DNA from: Icerya purchasi
Taxonomy: Eukaryota; Arthropoda; Insecta; Hemiptera; Monophlebidae
Length of the DNA stretch: 64,000 bases
Reading direction: 5' to 3'
NCBI GenBank assembly: GCA_039619475.1
Contig: CM077116.1
Span: 33,429,183 to 33,493,182, forward strand
Made by a program: the position numbers and the translations under genes. Positions 48,000 to 61,576 of the stretch are shown piece by piece. Every line of letters begins with the position of its first letter. The stretch's first letter is position 1. The notes beneath the pieces are model-generated. The model did no database searches. It had not been told where the DNA came from and worked only from the letters and a program-made list of their open reading frames with translations.

Positions 48000-50970
48000 T
48001 TTATTTACATATTCGAAATTGCGATACCTTCTATTATAGTTTAATAGAATATGGAATAATCGAAGTGAAAGTTGCAAGTAAAAAAAAAAAACAATCAACC
48101 CATGAAATTCCGCAAACGGAATAAACGTTCCTAGTTACTATAACATATCTTTCGAGAGCTCGTGTACGCCATTAAATATCACGGTGTATAATAATTAGTC
48201 TTAGTTTCGAAAAGGATCAGATCAAGAGCTTGAATAATCAACTGTGTTATGATATTCTCCACTGTACCGCGATTATTTTCTGTATTACATGTCATCAAAT
48301 TCTTAGTGAACGTTACGCGAGATTCTGAGGAGTCGAATATTTCTTAATGTTTCAGTGTGCCAAGGAAAATTCCGTAATCTAACATTGTGTAAGATTTAGC
48401 TCGGATTTAAAAGGAATGAAAGTTCATCAGCCATTGAGATTAGTTCCATAAAGGAAGGTTCTGAGAAGTGTGGATGAGAACTAAAATCCGATACTGCTGA
48501 CGTTGCCGACGACGATCGGATAAGAATTTCTAATGTGTTTCGTCCAAGTTATCATGAAAAAAGCTTTTGTTAGACATCTAATGAGCTTGGCGTGCGATAA
48601 ATAAAATTTCTCAGATCGTTGATAATAGTCCGTTCGGTTTTATTATTAGTACAGGACCGAATTTTAATCTGGGGAAATCTGAAATTTAATAGCGCCTAAT
48701 TTGTACTTCTTTGCGAAAATCGCAATTTTTTCGTTTTGGTGGCTCGGGTAATGCCAGTTTTCCTTCGAATTTGAATTTCCATTCTAAAATTATCTCGTCC
48801 GATTTCGTTTAATTCGTGTTAGCCAGTAATTCGCGCTCCTCAAAAAGACCATCGCACACTCTATACGGACAAGACGGTCGACTTTGAAATCGTTTTATTT
48901 AACTACGTGCATTTTGTACTTATTAGAATTTTCGCAACTCGCGTGCTCGTCCGCTTTTACGATTGTACTTTCCAAAAATTCAATTTTAACGCGAAAAGCC
49001 GAGAAAAAAAAAACTTAAAAAAAATCGGATTTTCATTTAAAATTGGCATTAAGTCGATTTTCAATTCGAAAAAGCCGAGATTTATCTGTTGGCGGATAGT
49101 GCAAATTACGGGTTTTGCGTCATGGATAAGAGCACTGTTAAAGGAGATCGTCCTAAATTGAAACCCACCTAAGGGCTAATAGATTATGTGAAATCTGTGA
49201 AAAACCAAAATAAAAATTTAATCTCCAACGAGCGTCCGTTAAAAATAATCTGTCCGATTCCCCGAAATTAGCGACATGCCAGATGGAAGTAACTAAAACT
49301 TGTTCGCACTGCGATCATTTAAAGTGGTACGGTCATATTGATGAAACATTAACAAATAAAGAATAGACGAATTTACTTATGTATATCTTTACAAGCAAGT
49401 ATATTAAATATTGTAAAAAGCTACGGAAAGTCGTTTAAGCGAAGTAAACGTTAACTACAGCACGCTGGAAAAGCTCGCAATGAAATTAAGAGAACACAGT
49501 TCCATGACAATCTTATAATCGACATATAGCTTTCGAGGCTTTCTTCCGGATTAAATGTTTTCGACGGTTCCGTGCGTTTACACGGGTTAATTTCAGTCTT
49601 CGAGGCGGCTTCCAAAATTTTTCAGCAAATTTTTAGCCATTATTACGTTAGAAACGAGATCTTTTCCTGTGGTCCGGACGAGAGGGGTAACGCACACGTA
49701 ACGAACACTTTAAGTTTGTCTGGTTTTGCGATGTATAAAAAAAGGCGTTTGTTTCCAATACGCCATTTCAAATTCTTTCTTCAAAGTAAGTCCGTTCTGC
49801 TAAATATACACACGTCTAGCGTTTTGATATCGTTGCGGTATAACGAAATACTGGCAGTTTCGAAGCTCCCAATCAATTTAATTTCCACCGTATCATGATC
49901 TAGTTTATATTTCGCTGGAATATAAACGAAAAGAGAGCGGAAAACTGGAGAATCCTAACTGAAATGTATCATTACCGGAAATCTGTGACCAAGGAGGGCC
50001 CGATTTTTTCGAAAGAGCAACTGCAATTAATCGATAGTACATCGAAAAAGTATTTTAGTGTTGCGAGAGAATTAATTTATTTATTTTTTTTCTTTAACCG
50101 ATGTACTTTCTTCACCAGATTATAGGAAAATTATGAAACCGCGATAAAATTAAAGACCCGAATTTTGAAAAAAGTGAAAATCAAATATTTTTTTTAAAAA
50201 TTCGACAGTTCCCTATCTATAAAAGCTACGGAATTGATGTTTTTGTTAACCGACGTATTTTCGTTTCGTAAGGGAGCATAAAAATACAAAAGTCGAAAAA
50301 TTTTGGAATTTAACGACTAAAATTAGGGGAAATATGTACTTAAAGCGATAAGATCGGAAACTAAAAATAAAAAGTCCACAACCCTTTCTTCATTCCTCGA
50401 ATCTCAAACTAATAAAATAAAGTAAAAGTAACAACAGAAAAAAAAACAAAAACATTACATCCCTATCAACGATTACATTATTTCAGGGGGGGGGGGCGTC
50501 TAGAGCTCTTTTTGTAGTAGCTAGAGGGTTGATTTTTTTTTTTCCAAACTGATATCTTTTCATTATTAGAATATAGGAAAAATATTTAAGAGTTCGAATT
50601 TGGAAATGATTAGAAATACTGTTGCTTTGATTCTAGAAAAGAAAACGAATGTGACGACCATTGTGCAACGTAAATATAACCAAATAAGTACTGCTAATAT
50701 CTCATTTTAAAAAGAAATTAACATATTTCTTTTATATACATTTACCCCCCGCTAGCATTTTTTGTTTTTTGAAATATTGTGAATTTCGTTTTTTTTTAAA
50801 TGGTGTATTCATATTTAAAATTTTAGAAGTTCACAAAGTAAAACAATTAATTATTAATTATTGATTTTACCTTTTTTTTTTTTTTTTTTAATAAGTATAA
50901 TTTTTATTTAATAATTGATCTTATTTATTATCGACTTTTTCAAAATCGATATGTTTTCATTTTAAATTAA
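48000..50970. other. Interval without recognised genes
   Basis: AT-rich with A/T runs and a G run (about 50486-50496). A 108-codon plus frame at 49572-49898 has no family resemblance. Confidence 0.5.
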
Positions 50971-50974
50971 CGTT

Positions 50975-51018
50975 AGTAATGTGATCACAAATGTATTAGT
51001 TTCGAAACGCGTCAGCGT
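50975..51018 (+). ncRNA. Hammerhead-like motif, degenerate
   Basis: GTGATCACAAA, then TGTATTAG, TTT and CGAAACGCGTC give a core in hammerhead order: a degenerate CUGAUGA-like segment, a weak AAA/TTT stem II, GAAA, a 3-bp ACG/CGU stem III and a GUC site. The 3' half is the same as in the 9.3-kb palindrome. The 5' core has substitutions, so activity is doubtful. Confidence 0.3.
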
Positions 51019-51084
51019 GTAATAAATTAAATATATTATTATGTTATAAAAAATGCTTAAGATGATTGTAGTGATGGAGGCAAT

Positions 51085-52612
51085 TTGATTTTCAGCGATG
51101 AAGCTCAGTTGATTCTAATAAATATTTCAACCAAACTGACTTGGAAACCCTTTATATCTGATTTAAAAGCTAAATCCCTTCAATCTTTAAAGGTGATCAA
51201 GTTTTTGCCAAATCCCAAATTTAACGTCCAACCAAAGTTTCTTCTAGATATTTATAAAACATTAGTCCTCAGCAAAATCAATTATGGGAGTCAGGTGTAC
51301 TGGTCAGCGAGTGGTTCCCTATTAGAAATACTTGACCCAGTTCATAACGCCGCTATTCGCATGCTACTTGGCGCCCATCGTACATCCCCAGCTAAAAGCC
51401 TATGTTCATTAGCTGGTGTCCCACCTTTCTCTTGTAGCAGAAAATTCTTCACTTACCGCGATATGCTTTCATGGGCTGCGGAGAATCACAGTGACGTAAT
51501 TATAGCGTCTAACTTTCCCAAAGATAACCTGAAGTCAATACAATTTTGTCGCCATATAACGTAAAGCCTAACTTAACATCGAGAATGAACTATTCAAAAC
51601 TACCTCCACCCTGGGCTTCTTTTCAGGTAGAAGCTATTACAATCCTCACCGATAACAATCACGCATCAGCACTGCAAGGACACAGGGCGCTAGACATTAT
51701 TAATAAATATCCCATATTTTCGAAAGCATACACTGATAGATCCGAAGCTAATAAGTCCAAGGTTGCCCTAGCTGCATGCTCGTTCGAAATAGACGGAATC
51801 ACAGAGGGAATACGGTTGAACAACGTCGTATCGATTTTGGAAGCTGAAATGTATGCTGTGTTGTTTTGTCTTCAGGCATATTTAGAACTGAGATCCCAAC
51901 CGCTCGGAATCTTACTGGTGATTAATTCCTTGCAGTCCATACGTACTTTTCAGTCGAATCACCCAGAATCACCAATGGTCCTAGAAGTTCTGGCTACCTT
52001 ATACCAGCTGAGCCGAAGATGGGTCCCCAGTCATGCCGGAATTCCAGAGAATGAGCGGGTAGACCTGGTCGCTCGGTCATTCATAATGTGCCCAATGCCG
52101 CTATTTTCCTTCGGTCCATTATCCTTGAGAAGTTTCCTGTCGGATGCAGTCTTCGCACAGTGGAATCATGACTGGATGTCTCAATCGACCTTTCTCATTG
52201 AATTGAAACCTACGACGGAGCCATGGTGGCCTCCAGTCGGAACGGAACGCAGAGTCTTCTCGGCAGTCAATCGCCTAGGAACGGAACATACGTCTTTTTC
52301 CCATCAGTACATCCTCAAAGAAGCTCTAAAGCCAAATACCTAACAACTTTGTTCTATCGATGAGTACCCATCAGTTTTGCATATCTTGCTGAAATGCACC
52401 CGTCTCAATGGGTTATGGCGCGACCAGATTACATCACTTTCAGACATCCTCTCAAATACCCCTATCGTTTTGAACAATCTCATGACTTTCGTTCAGTCTA
52501 ACGAGCTGAGGAGTCTGATTTAAAACGTGGGTCCACTCATTGCGATAACCTAGGTAGTTACATGCAGCATGTGGTTTAGTGCCGCCCGTCCCTAAATTTG
52601 AAAAAAAAAAAA
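51085..52612 (+). pseudogene. LINE family C 3' half: RT thumb, RNase H, C-terminal knuckle
   Basis: The first frame (51085-51564) reads NISTKLTWKPFISDLKAKSL, ALVLSKI-type text as TLVLSKINYGSQVYWSASGS, and LDPVHNAAIRMLLGAHRTSP, the RT thumb of an R1/I/Jockey-like LINE. After a shift, the second frame (51546-52343) carries RNase H: AYTDRSEANKSKVALAACSF (Asp), ILEAEMYAVLFCLQ (Glu), LLVINSLQSIRTF (normally D; here Asn) and WVPSHAGIPENERVDLVARS. Past the TAA the text SVLHILLKCTRLNGLWRDQI is the C-terminal knuckle. An A run at about 52599-52612 marks the 3' end. It is 5' truncated, shifted, and has lost an RNase H Asp. Confidence 0.85.
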
Positions 52613-52619
52613 AATTACC

Positions 52620-54078
52620 TTTTAACTTTTTTTTTTTAAAAATAGTTCAATACACAATTTAGTAGCTACGTAATATTTTAGTAATGCTGTATAAAAACAT
52701 ATATGAAAATTATAGAGAAATTAACCAAAGAATCCTGCAATAGGGGTTGTTCTAATGCTACCGGACATATTTACATTCAAATCTTAAACCCTTGCCAATG
52801 ACTGTGATTTGCTGTTGTAGATTGTACTTGGAGTTTGTTTTAATTATTATATCAATAATATTCGGGAAAAAAAAGAAAAACTGACTAGAAAAAATTAATT
52901 TTTAGTGGAAATTACTATACAAAAAAAAAGAAAAATGAAAGAATTAAACAAGTATTAATACACGGAAAAGAAGCAAGCGAATAAGCGAACGATATAATGG
53001 AAATGGTAAGGAATAAAAAACAGATGATTACAGTGGTAAAAGCTATATGGGACCTTCCGATATGGTGTTCAATTGGCTCTAATGAATATTTGGATCAAGG
53101 ACGTAGAAATTTTAAAAAATTGGGATAAAATAAAATAAAGATTAAAAAAAAAAAAAACTGTTTACTACAATATATAAAATTTCTAGGAAAAATCAAAAAA
53201 ATCTTTAACATACAGATGGTATTAATATGCGGGCAAAGGCGTGGATAATAGTTAGTGTTATATAAATGAAAATTGGAAAGGGGTAAAATGCATTCAATAA
53301 AATAAAAATAAAAAACCTCGGTAAAAACGTTCATTATTGTAAGCATAAATTTCCCGCATAACACTTCATTACGTTCTGACGCGAATAAATATAAGAACAC
53401 TGCTTCTTATTAATTTTATAATAAATTTTAACATCAATAACTTTATGGGTAGTAAACTATTTTTTTGTAAAATGCTCGACGGAGAAGTTGAAAAGACCCG
53501 AACGAAGCTGGCATGTTGGCGACGAAGATGTTCTCTTAAATGTGTAGTTTTGAAAGATGACCGTGTGAACAGCCTGTAACATTTAATCTATTTTTCGAAA
53601 AAGATGACTGGGTATAACTTTTAGTTGAGCGAAAATGACAGCTTCGTTAGATGGCAACAGGTACGGGTCATAAAGTGACCGAGAGGTGAACATAAAGTAT
53701 TGTTGGGCCGCGACCGACATGTTTCCCAGAAAAGAAAAGAATCTTTACATATTCAGTGGTTCAAAGATCACCGTCTAAAATTTCTTTTTTCTTTTCTTTA
53801 TTTTTTTCTTTTGGCTTACATCGTAAGACAACCCATCGTCTAAAATGTTATTTTACAATTATTACACTCGTTTGCACTGATATCTGAGGTGTCGACGTAT
53901 ATTTTCAATAATTTTTGTTGCAGCATAATCTCACTGTAACATCACCTATTCTAGAATTAAACATGCTGCTACGATTTCATCAAAAACATTCTACATCACA
54001 TCTTTGTACGAATTCTTTCACACGCTTACACATATGTGATCACTTCTAATATATTTCTGCAAGTCAATGACGAAGACA
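52620..54078. other. Interval without recognised genes
   Basis: AT-rich; no coding match. Confidence 0.5.
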
Positions 54079-54082
54079 CATA

Positions 54083-55327
54083 TCAGGTGTACAAGTATAA
54101 AATACGGAAATTATTTTGAAAAAATTTGGAAGAATGATAAAAAGCGGTTTACTCAAAGTGTGCTCCATCGGTAGTTACACGTGTTTTCCATCTTTCGGAA
54201 AATTTATGAGTCCCACGCCAGTAAAAATCTTCCGCTTTTACTGCGAACCGTTCATCGAAGAATTTTTTCTTATCTTCGTACGAACCAAAGCGTAGCTAAC
54301 AAGTGATAGTCGGAAGGGGCCAAGTCTGGTAAGTAAATCGTATCATAGGTTAGCACTTCCCCCAGCTGAGTAATTCAAACGTGTCGTGAACCGATATTTT
54401 ACTGTATGTAATGGAGTATTGTCATGAATGACCTTGTTTAGCTTTTATTGATATTCCGGTCGTTTTTTGAGCAGCGAGCGGCTTAAATAAATTAATTGCT
54501 CTTGGTGTAGCGTTTTTTGGCAATAACTGTTTCAACAGACTCTTACAACTCATAGTCGACCACACCCTTTTGGTCTCCCCAAACACAGAGCATCGTCTTT
54601 CTGTCAAAACGATTCCATCTTGTGGTCGATGAGGATGGTAAGTTTCTGGGTCCATCAGGATTTTCAAAATAAATCCACTTTTCATCGCCAGTAAAGATAT
54701 GATGCAAAAACGACTATTTTTTTGTATCACTGGAGAAAAATTTCACATGTGTTTTTGCACATCTCCACCGGCCTGTCGGAATCAAATCATGTACTGTATA
54801 TCTGTCCACCTTCTGAATCTTTCCCATCTCTCGTAGGCGATTTGAAACAGCTTGTTAACTAACGTTTAATTGCTCTACGAGTTGTTTCTGTGTCCATGCA
54901 TCGTCTTCGCCCAACAATGCTTGCAATTCTGCACCTTCGTACCTTTTTGGCAGTTTTCCGTGTTCCTTGTCAGCGACATCGAAATTACCACTTTTGAAAC
55001 GACGAAATCATCGTCGACACGTATTTTCCGATACAGCATGTTCACCGTAAACTTCTCGAAGCAACAGGTATGATTCAACAGCAATTTTTGTTCAAATGAA
55101 AGCAATAATTTATGCTATCCGCGAATGCTCTTTTCTGGTACAAATTTCGACGTACTGAACACAGCAGAACAATACTGCGCAAACACTTTATCAATTTATC
55201 ATTTATGTGCGTTTGACGCGTGTTGATGGCGTAACAAAATGCTCCGAATGTGTCAAATCTTTATACTAGGCATTACATCGGTAAACATGTGGTTTCTGAA
55301 ATCCTCGTTTCATACTTGTACACCTTA
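54083..55327 (-). mobile_element. Mariner element, nearly full length, inactivated
   Basis: Bounded by TA at 54081-54082 and 55328-55329. The inverted ends are TCAGGTGTACAAGTATAAAA (left) and TAAGGTGTACAAGTATGAAA (right, complement). At 1,245 bp it is close to the usual mariner length. On minus the transposase is readable in pieces. The N-terminal HTH region gives ESYLLLREVYGEHAVSENTC, RRWFRRFKSGNFDVADKEHG and QKQLVEQLNVSQQAVSNRLR. The core gives HIFTGDEKWIYFENPDGPRN (first Asp), HDNTPLH (second Asp), LPDLAPSDYHL (third Asp) and the C-terminal RKMENTC-type end. The DD34D residues are all recognisable, but stops (e.g. after VVDYEL) and shifts kill the frame. Confidence 0.85.
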
Positions 55328-55334
55328 TAATGAT

Positions 55335-56655
55335 GTATAGTGCTTACGTGATTTTATAGGCGAGATAAAATTTAAACCCTATGTACATTACATCGATGTA
55401 GATTTTACAGTGATAAAGGCAGCACACAGATGCTTCCGTATGCAGTTCGAGGTTTCGGCAAATGAAAAATTAAATAATGTTTTTTTTTAAATTCTCTTTT
55501 TGAAAGTTTTGAAACAATTTTGTTATTTATTTTTTGTTATGTTTGTTCCAGGAATAGTATATTTAATAAGTAGTTTGAAATACATCGTGTATATGATGAA
55601 CACCTTAGCGGTAATTTTCCATTTGATACTTTAAAATATTTGTAAATTACGGTGGAAGAATAGGCATATTTTCTCTGTAATTGACAAGGATAGTGAATTG
55701 CAAATATATAAAGAAAGATTTGCGTATGAATTTGTGATTATTTAAAACGGCGATTGTTAAAAGTAATGATTAATAATAATAGTAATAATAGAAAAAATTA
55801 AGAAACCAATTTTAAAAGTGATCCAGAAAAATTAGGTAGAAATATTTCTAATAAATATAATGCATCGAAAACCGAATGCAAATCACGAGTACTTCAACTA
55901 GAGTGCTCGAATTGATTAGAGAACCGTCATCAGATATTCGGGAAGTGTTTTATAAAAACTGGCAAGATTAAGATTAGATGCTGACACAGTAACTGATATA
56001 TGTATCAATAGAAAAACGACAAAAACTTATTAGTGTCGATAGGAATAAAGTTGGGGCTGGGTAACAATGAGGGTATTAAAAACAAGCTCGAATATAAGTC
56101 ATTTAATATAAATTAAATAAGACCATTTCGCACAGCTGTTGACTATAGTAAAAGATCAAGTACACGGAATACGAAATAATGCTAGCAGTGATGAGTATAC
56201 AATGGGATCAACACCTACTACTTCTTGAAATGGCATATTTAGGAAAAGGAAATAAACGAATAATATTTCCAATACATCTGGACTGATTCATTTATTGATG
56301 TAAACCAATGTTGATAAGAATGAATATACAAATGATGATTCGGATCTACATAAATAAATACTGGAATTTAATTTACATGTTACTCGTGTATTGAAGATTT
56401 TCTAAGCACAGAAAAATAAAACAACTTTTCTTTCAATCTAACGTGCAAAGTGAAAAATATCATCATGATTAACCAATAAAAAAACATATATATATATATC
56501 ACCGGTAGAGGAGTATGTCGTGGAGATTCGCGTATTCATTTCCTGCAAACTGGCTTAAGTGATATAATAGTGGAATACACCTGAAACGAGTAATATACAT
56601 ATCTAAATAAATTAATTTACAATTTATTAATTTTGGCCATGTAAAGTCACTCGAT

Positions 56656-56689
<34 letters not shown>

Positions 56690-58148
56690 GGTCTATCAAT
56701 TAGAAAAGGCGGTTAGGGAATTACTCTGAATGACTTGGGTCGCGCTGTCAGCATGTGAAGACGGAAATGTCAAAATTGAAAAAAACTCCGTGGTTTAGAT
56801 AAATCGGTAGCTTGGAAATAAAGATTGCGCTTAGAAAATATGGAAATACAAGTACCGGATAGCGTATCGTTAGGCCAAGGTGAAACTGAGCCGCGAATGT
56901 AGAGGAGAAGAGAAAAAGAACGTGAAAAATGGTGAATTTTCGGGAGGTGGAAGGAGGATGCGTACGAAAACAAGGTTCGCATTCGGACTGTCGATAACAC
57001 GGCGTTCAGCTATTTAGAATCGCATTTATCATTCTGAAGGAAGAAAGGCACAAACGCAACGATGTAAATGAAATAACTGTACCAGTGGCAATGACGAATG
57101 CAGAATACCGAAAGATGGTAATAAATGGCAAAAAATGGCGAAATACGAAATTTCCAAAAAACAAAAAAAAAAAACAGCAGCAGCAACCAAAATAATAATA
57201 AAAGGGAGAAGGAAAAACGGTGAAAAAATGGTCCATTACAATGGAACACGTGCGCGGCGCTGGTCGGTCGAACTGCGAAGAATAAATGACATCGAGTGGG
57301 ACTGAAAACGCATTGTAAGTGTGGACGAGCAATCTAGTGAAGATTAATGAAACACATCGGCTAGATTGCAATGAATGAAAAACTAACGAATTCCGCGCAA
57401 TAAAAAACATAAAACACAAACACCAAACAAACCTAAAGACAACCGTAAAATACGCTAAAAAATGTCGAAGATAACGTAACAAATGCGGTTACTTTTCGGT
57501 GTTTATTATCTGTTTATTGTAGGTCTGGGCAAATTCGGCTGCCTTCTGATGAACCGCTCTCGGCAAAATATTTTGACATTTCTTCGCATTTAGTAGACGC
57601 TCGTGTCTCCGGCAATTGTCTATTGACTAGGCCGTTGGTGATTTAGGATACAGTATGGTCCAGCGGGCGAATTATAATTGTTCACGTGTCTTTTACCTAT
57701 CGGCCGGGCTAAATTTTGTGACAACTAAAAATTGTCTAACGTGAACGAACGAGATAATTTCGCTACGCGGTAAAAAAATTAAAATTCAATACAACTTTTT
57801 TCCCCCGGTAGCAGTTACTAAATACAACATCATCATTAGGTAGATTTAACAGGAGCGATTGTACCGAGAAGAACAGATAGCAAAGCAAATATCGTGTACT
57901 ACAGACTGGTTAGGTGCATTCGCAGATGAAACGCGATACGCTGCCGAACATTTAATAGACTTGCTCGGCTTAATTGGTTAATAAGGAACCGACGAAATTA
58001 ATACGTTACAGCTCTGGCTGGAGAAGTAGCTGAACTGTTAAACTTGAATTAGCAAATATTCCTGTTATTTGTTGCATTATCTTTTGGTTATTCGTGTTTT
58101 TTGTTTGTTCTCTTTTTTTTTTTTTTTTCCCCGGTTCCCAGGTTTATT

Positions 58149-58191
<43 letters not shown>

Positions 58192-61100
58192 TTCCCTTCT
58201 ACAACTAGCCCTTACAGGCTATCTAGCAGATCTTTATATGAAAGGTGCGGAGTGGAGAAGGCTAGGAGGGGGAGGGATAGGATGGAAGGTGCAGAGTGGA
58301 GAAGGTTGGGAGGGAGAGGGACAGGAAAGAACATGACTAAGAAGAGGCCAGCGTGACAGAAATGCAACCACCCGTTGGTGGGCAATTTCTGGTGCTTACG
58401 CAGTTAAATGCACGTTTACACGGTTAAATCAAAAACTTTCCTTCTCTGTAGACGCCTAACTTCCTCGGAGTTGTCCATCAGTGCGATCGATTTAGCCCGT
58501 TTTACGGGGCTATTGGTATAAATTTAATTTTTCAATTTCGCCGTCTAAATGAAATGACGAGGATACGAGTTTTTTTCAAACCGAAACAAATTTCGCCCAA
58601 GTAGCGAAGGCAAAGGGGAATTAAGAAGCGCTAGTCTCTGAAAAGGACATTATCTGGAAGAGACACGGAGTTAAACTGCCGCATTAACGTTGCTACTATA
58701 TCACTTCTGTGCAGGGTGCTGAACGTTAAAAAACAGAAATGAAAAAAAGATTTGCGCGCGATATAGTTGTTTTTGTCTTCCGCTAATGCGGCCTAAGCGC
58801 GGGAAGATAGAATAATGAACATGGCGAATTTATACAATAGGTGTGCAGCAGCACGTATGTATGTGTATACAAAGGTGTTCGAATTTCTTGCGCATAATGA
58901 TTGTAGCGTACTTTTAATTTAATTAACACGGCGCCTGAGAAAATACCGAAAGTTGTTTCGCAGTGTTTCGCAAACTGTGTTAGTCGGACGCTTAACCGAA
59001 TGATTGTGAGTATAAGTTTATAGAGTAATCGAACGCAATTCGACTACTACGGCACACTTAAAGAAATTTTCCATTTTTCGAAATAACTTTTATTCGATTT
59101 TTTTGCTATTTTCATGTGCGACAGAAACTGTATTTTTGGGCTTAAAATACTTCCGAGGAATTATAAACCGAAAAACAAATTATTTTTTTGAATATGGTAT
59201 AATAAACAAATGAGAAAAAAAAAAAAAAAAAAAGATTAAACAGTTTATATTTCTGTTAAACAATAGTTTTAACAGAAAATTTTCAGCTATAAATCGCTTT
59301 GTATTTTAATAATGTGTGGACACTTTTAATATTTTAAGAGCTATATTACAAATATGTATATTTGACCGCGCTCGAAGAAAGGGATAAGCGTAGAAAATGA
59401 AATTTTTCAAGAGGGCTGTTTAAAGTTTAAAGTTAATTATTCGATTTATACTTCCCAAGCAATTCTCACGTTAGCTGGCGCTACATGATCTCGGGAACAT
59501 ATTGGTGAAGTCACCGCAACAATTTAGTGCGCATGTTACACTGTCAAATCGAGTGAACTCGTCCATAATTTTTGATAACGTTATTATTTAATTTTCAGTC
59601 CTTTACATGTTTTTTTTTTTTTTTTTAGAACAATTATATCGAATATTATTTCTCAGTTGTGAAACTTATCGCTTGTTTTCCGGTTTTTATTTATTGTGAA
59701 ATCATTCGGTAAAATATTTTACAATAATTATTTGAATGACGTACACTATGAGAAATCGAAATATTACTGATAATTATAACTGTATTAGAAAATCATTATT
59801 ATAGACGAATTCGAAGAGGTGGAAAAACGATATCAATTCACCCCGATGATAATGATGATAATTGCTCTATCTCGTCATTGGCCAGCTTCGATTGAGAATA
59901 ATAATTTTTCTTCTTTTTTCCTTATTTTGTAGTTGTAAGTTTTGTAGTGCATTAAATAAACGCATAATCGGTGAAAATGAAAATTTTTAAATTTTGTTGT
60001 ATCCCCCCCCCCTTTAACGGATCGATTTCTCTCAAAAATGATTATAGAGACTTGGAATTGGTTTTTTTCAATTTTTCGACATTTTTCACACTAGATTATG
60101 AAAAAAAACGAAAAATCGATTTTTTGACGCTTAGGTCCTTTTCTTTGTGCGCGGCCACATATAGGATTCATGCCTAATATTTCCAGAATATTTCTTCTCA
60201 TAATATGATTTTTCATCCTCATAATAAAGAAATCGTTTACTTGCCAAATGATGACGTTGCAATTGTACAGTTGAAATTTTTCCGTATGATTACCAATGCT
60301 GTAAACTTATACTGGAATTTTAAGCTAATCGAATGCGCCCAAATTTTTTTTTTTTCTTTTTCGTTTTCGGCCAATATAACTCTTGCAGTAGGTGTAGATC
60401 TTTCGAGAATCAAATGAAGACTTCATTATCGATTACGAAACGAAACGGACGAAAAGTGCAAAATGGCCAGAGAAAAATTACTTTTTTTTTGTTTGTTTTT
60501 ATAAAACGGGGAAGTGTCGCCGATTGCATAGTCTGATTATGATAAAGCTCGGTGCAGTGGTTCTCAAACAAATGGTTTGCAAAAAAAAACAAACAAATAC
60601 ACATCTAAAAGTTGTTTCAAAGAAAAATCAATAGGGAAGCAATTTTTCTCACCGATCTGCGCCATCTTTTCGATAATCGTATCGATTTAATTTTCTCGAT
60701 TAAATAATTTTATGCGAGTCTTACGTCAAATTGCAGCAGAGAATTTGTTGTTCAGTATAAATTCCGGGACGTTTTGAAGTATCCCGACTAGTGCCGTCAA
60801 TAGGCATATAAACGATTTGCCGCCAACCGTGATAGACTATTGCCCGATAATTTTTTAAATGGTAACTTCCCACTGCGCTTAATTCCCATTTAGCCTAAAC
60901 ATAAAACAGCGCAGAATATAATGATAATAGTGATTGGAAAAAATTAACTTGGCAACACGTGTTTCGTAAGGAACAAAAAAAAGAAAAAAAAGGTAAAAAA
61001 TCAATTAGAGAAACAACAGCGATTGACAAATTGAAAATTGCACATATGCGATAATCGTTATTGCTTGATGGTGTAGCGTAGGAAAAAAGTTGGTGTTAAA

Positions 61101-61560
61101 AAAAATAACAACTCTATCTCCGATTTCAAATCTGATCACGGCTTTTTCAATGGGGGGCAAATCAACGCATCTGTACGTTACACAGTAGCATACTATGAAG
61201 CAGCCATTTACTGTGATTTCGGGTCAGCCTTTTGTGCATTATATCATATTAAAACAAACTGTTCTTCAATCGTGAATGTTCTTGCAAATCATCGTTTGCA
61301 AACAAAAAATCCGAATCACTTTAGTATAATAATGGACGGATTATTTATAGAAAAAAAAATAATAATAAATAGATTCAGTAACAGTAGCGATGTATCAATT
61401 ATTAAACTAACATCATGAAACAGATTCACCGAAAAGACTATTATCGTTCAGTTATTACATAGTGTCAAATTTAAAGCCGTATCGTTTGAACTATAGGGAA
61501 AAATGATTGAGAAAATACATTTCATTAAAAATAGATAAATGTTAAATCGATACAATCTAA
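55335..61560. other. Long interval without recognised genes
   Basis: AT-rich. (TA)n tracts lie at about 56486-56500 and 56660-56688. A purine-rich stretch at about 56760-57480 gives long but low-complexity antisense frames. C and T runs occur at about 60003-60013 and 59610-59626. No coding family recognised. Confidence 0.5.
58151..58330 (-). repeat. Poly(T) plus 44-bp purine-rich tandem pair
   Basis: A run of 39 T's (58151-58189) is followed by a short unique stretch and two 44-bp purine-rich units (58243-58286 and 58287-58330, beginning AGGTGCGGAGTGGAGAAGG and AGGTGCAGAGTGGAGAAGG). A poly(A)-tailed retroposon end on minus with a duplicated 3' UTR block is possible. No coding part was seen. 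Confidence 0.5.
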
Positions 61561-61568
61561 TATTCATC

Positions 61569-61576
61569 TATTTGGA
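61569..61576 (+). repeat. 8-bp target-site duplication, left
   Basis: ATTTGGAC immediately left of the element at 61577-63153; identical to the copy at 63154-63161. Confidence 0.85.

Noticed and set aside
49572..49898. 108-codon plus frame
   Set aside because: No motif and no repeat relationship; length is within chance for a 64-kb window.
57006..57482. 158-codon minus-strand frame
   Set aside because: Antisense of a purine-rich stretch; residues are mostly Phe, Cys, Ser and Leu, and an overlapping phase is also open. No domain.
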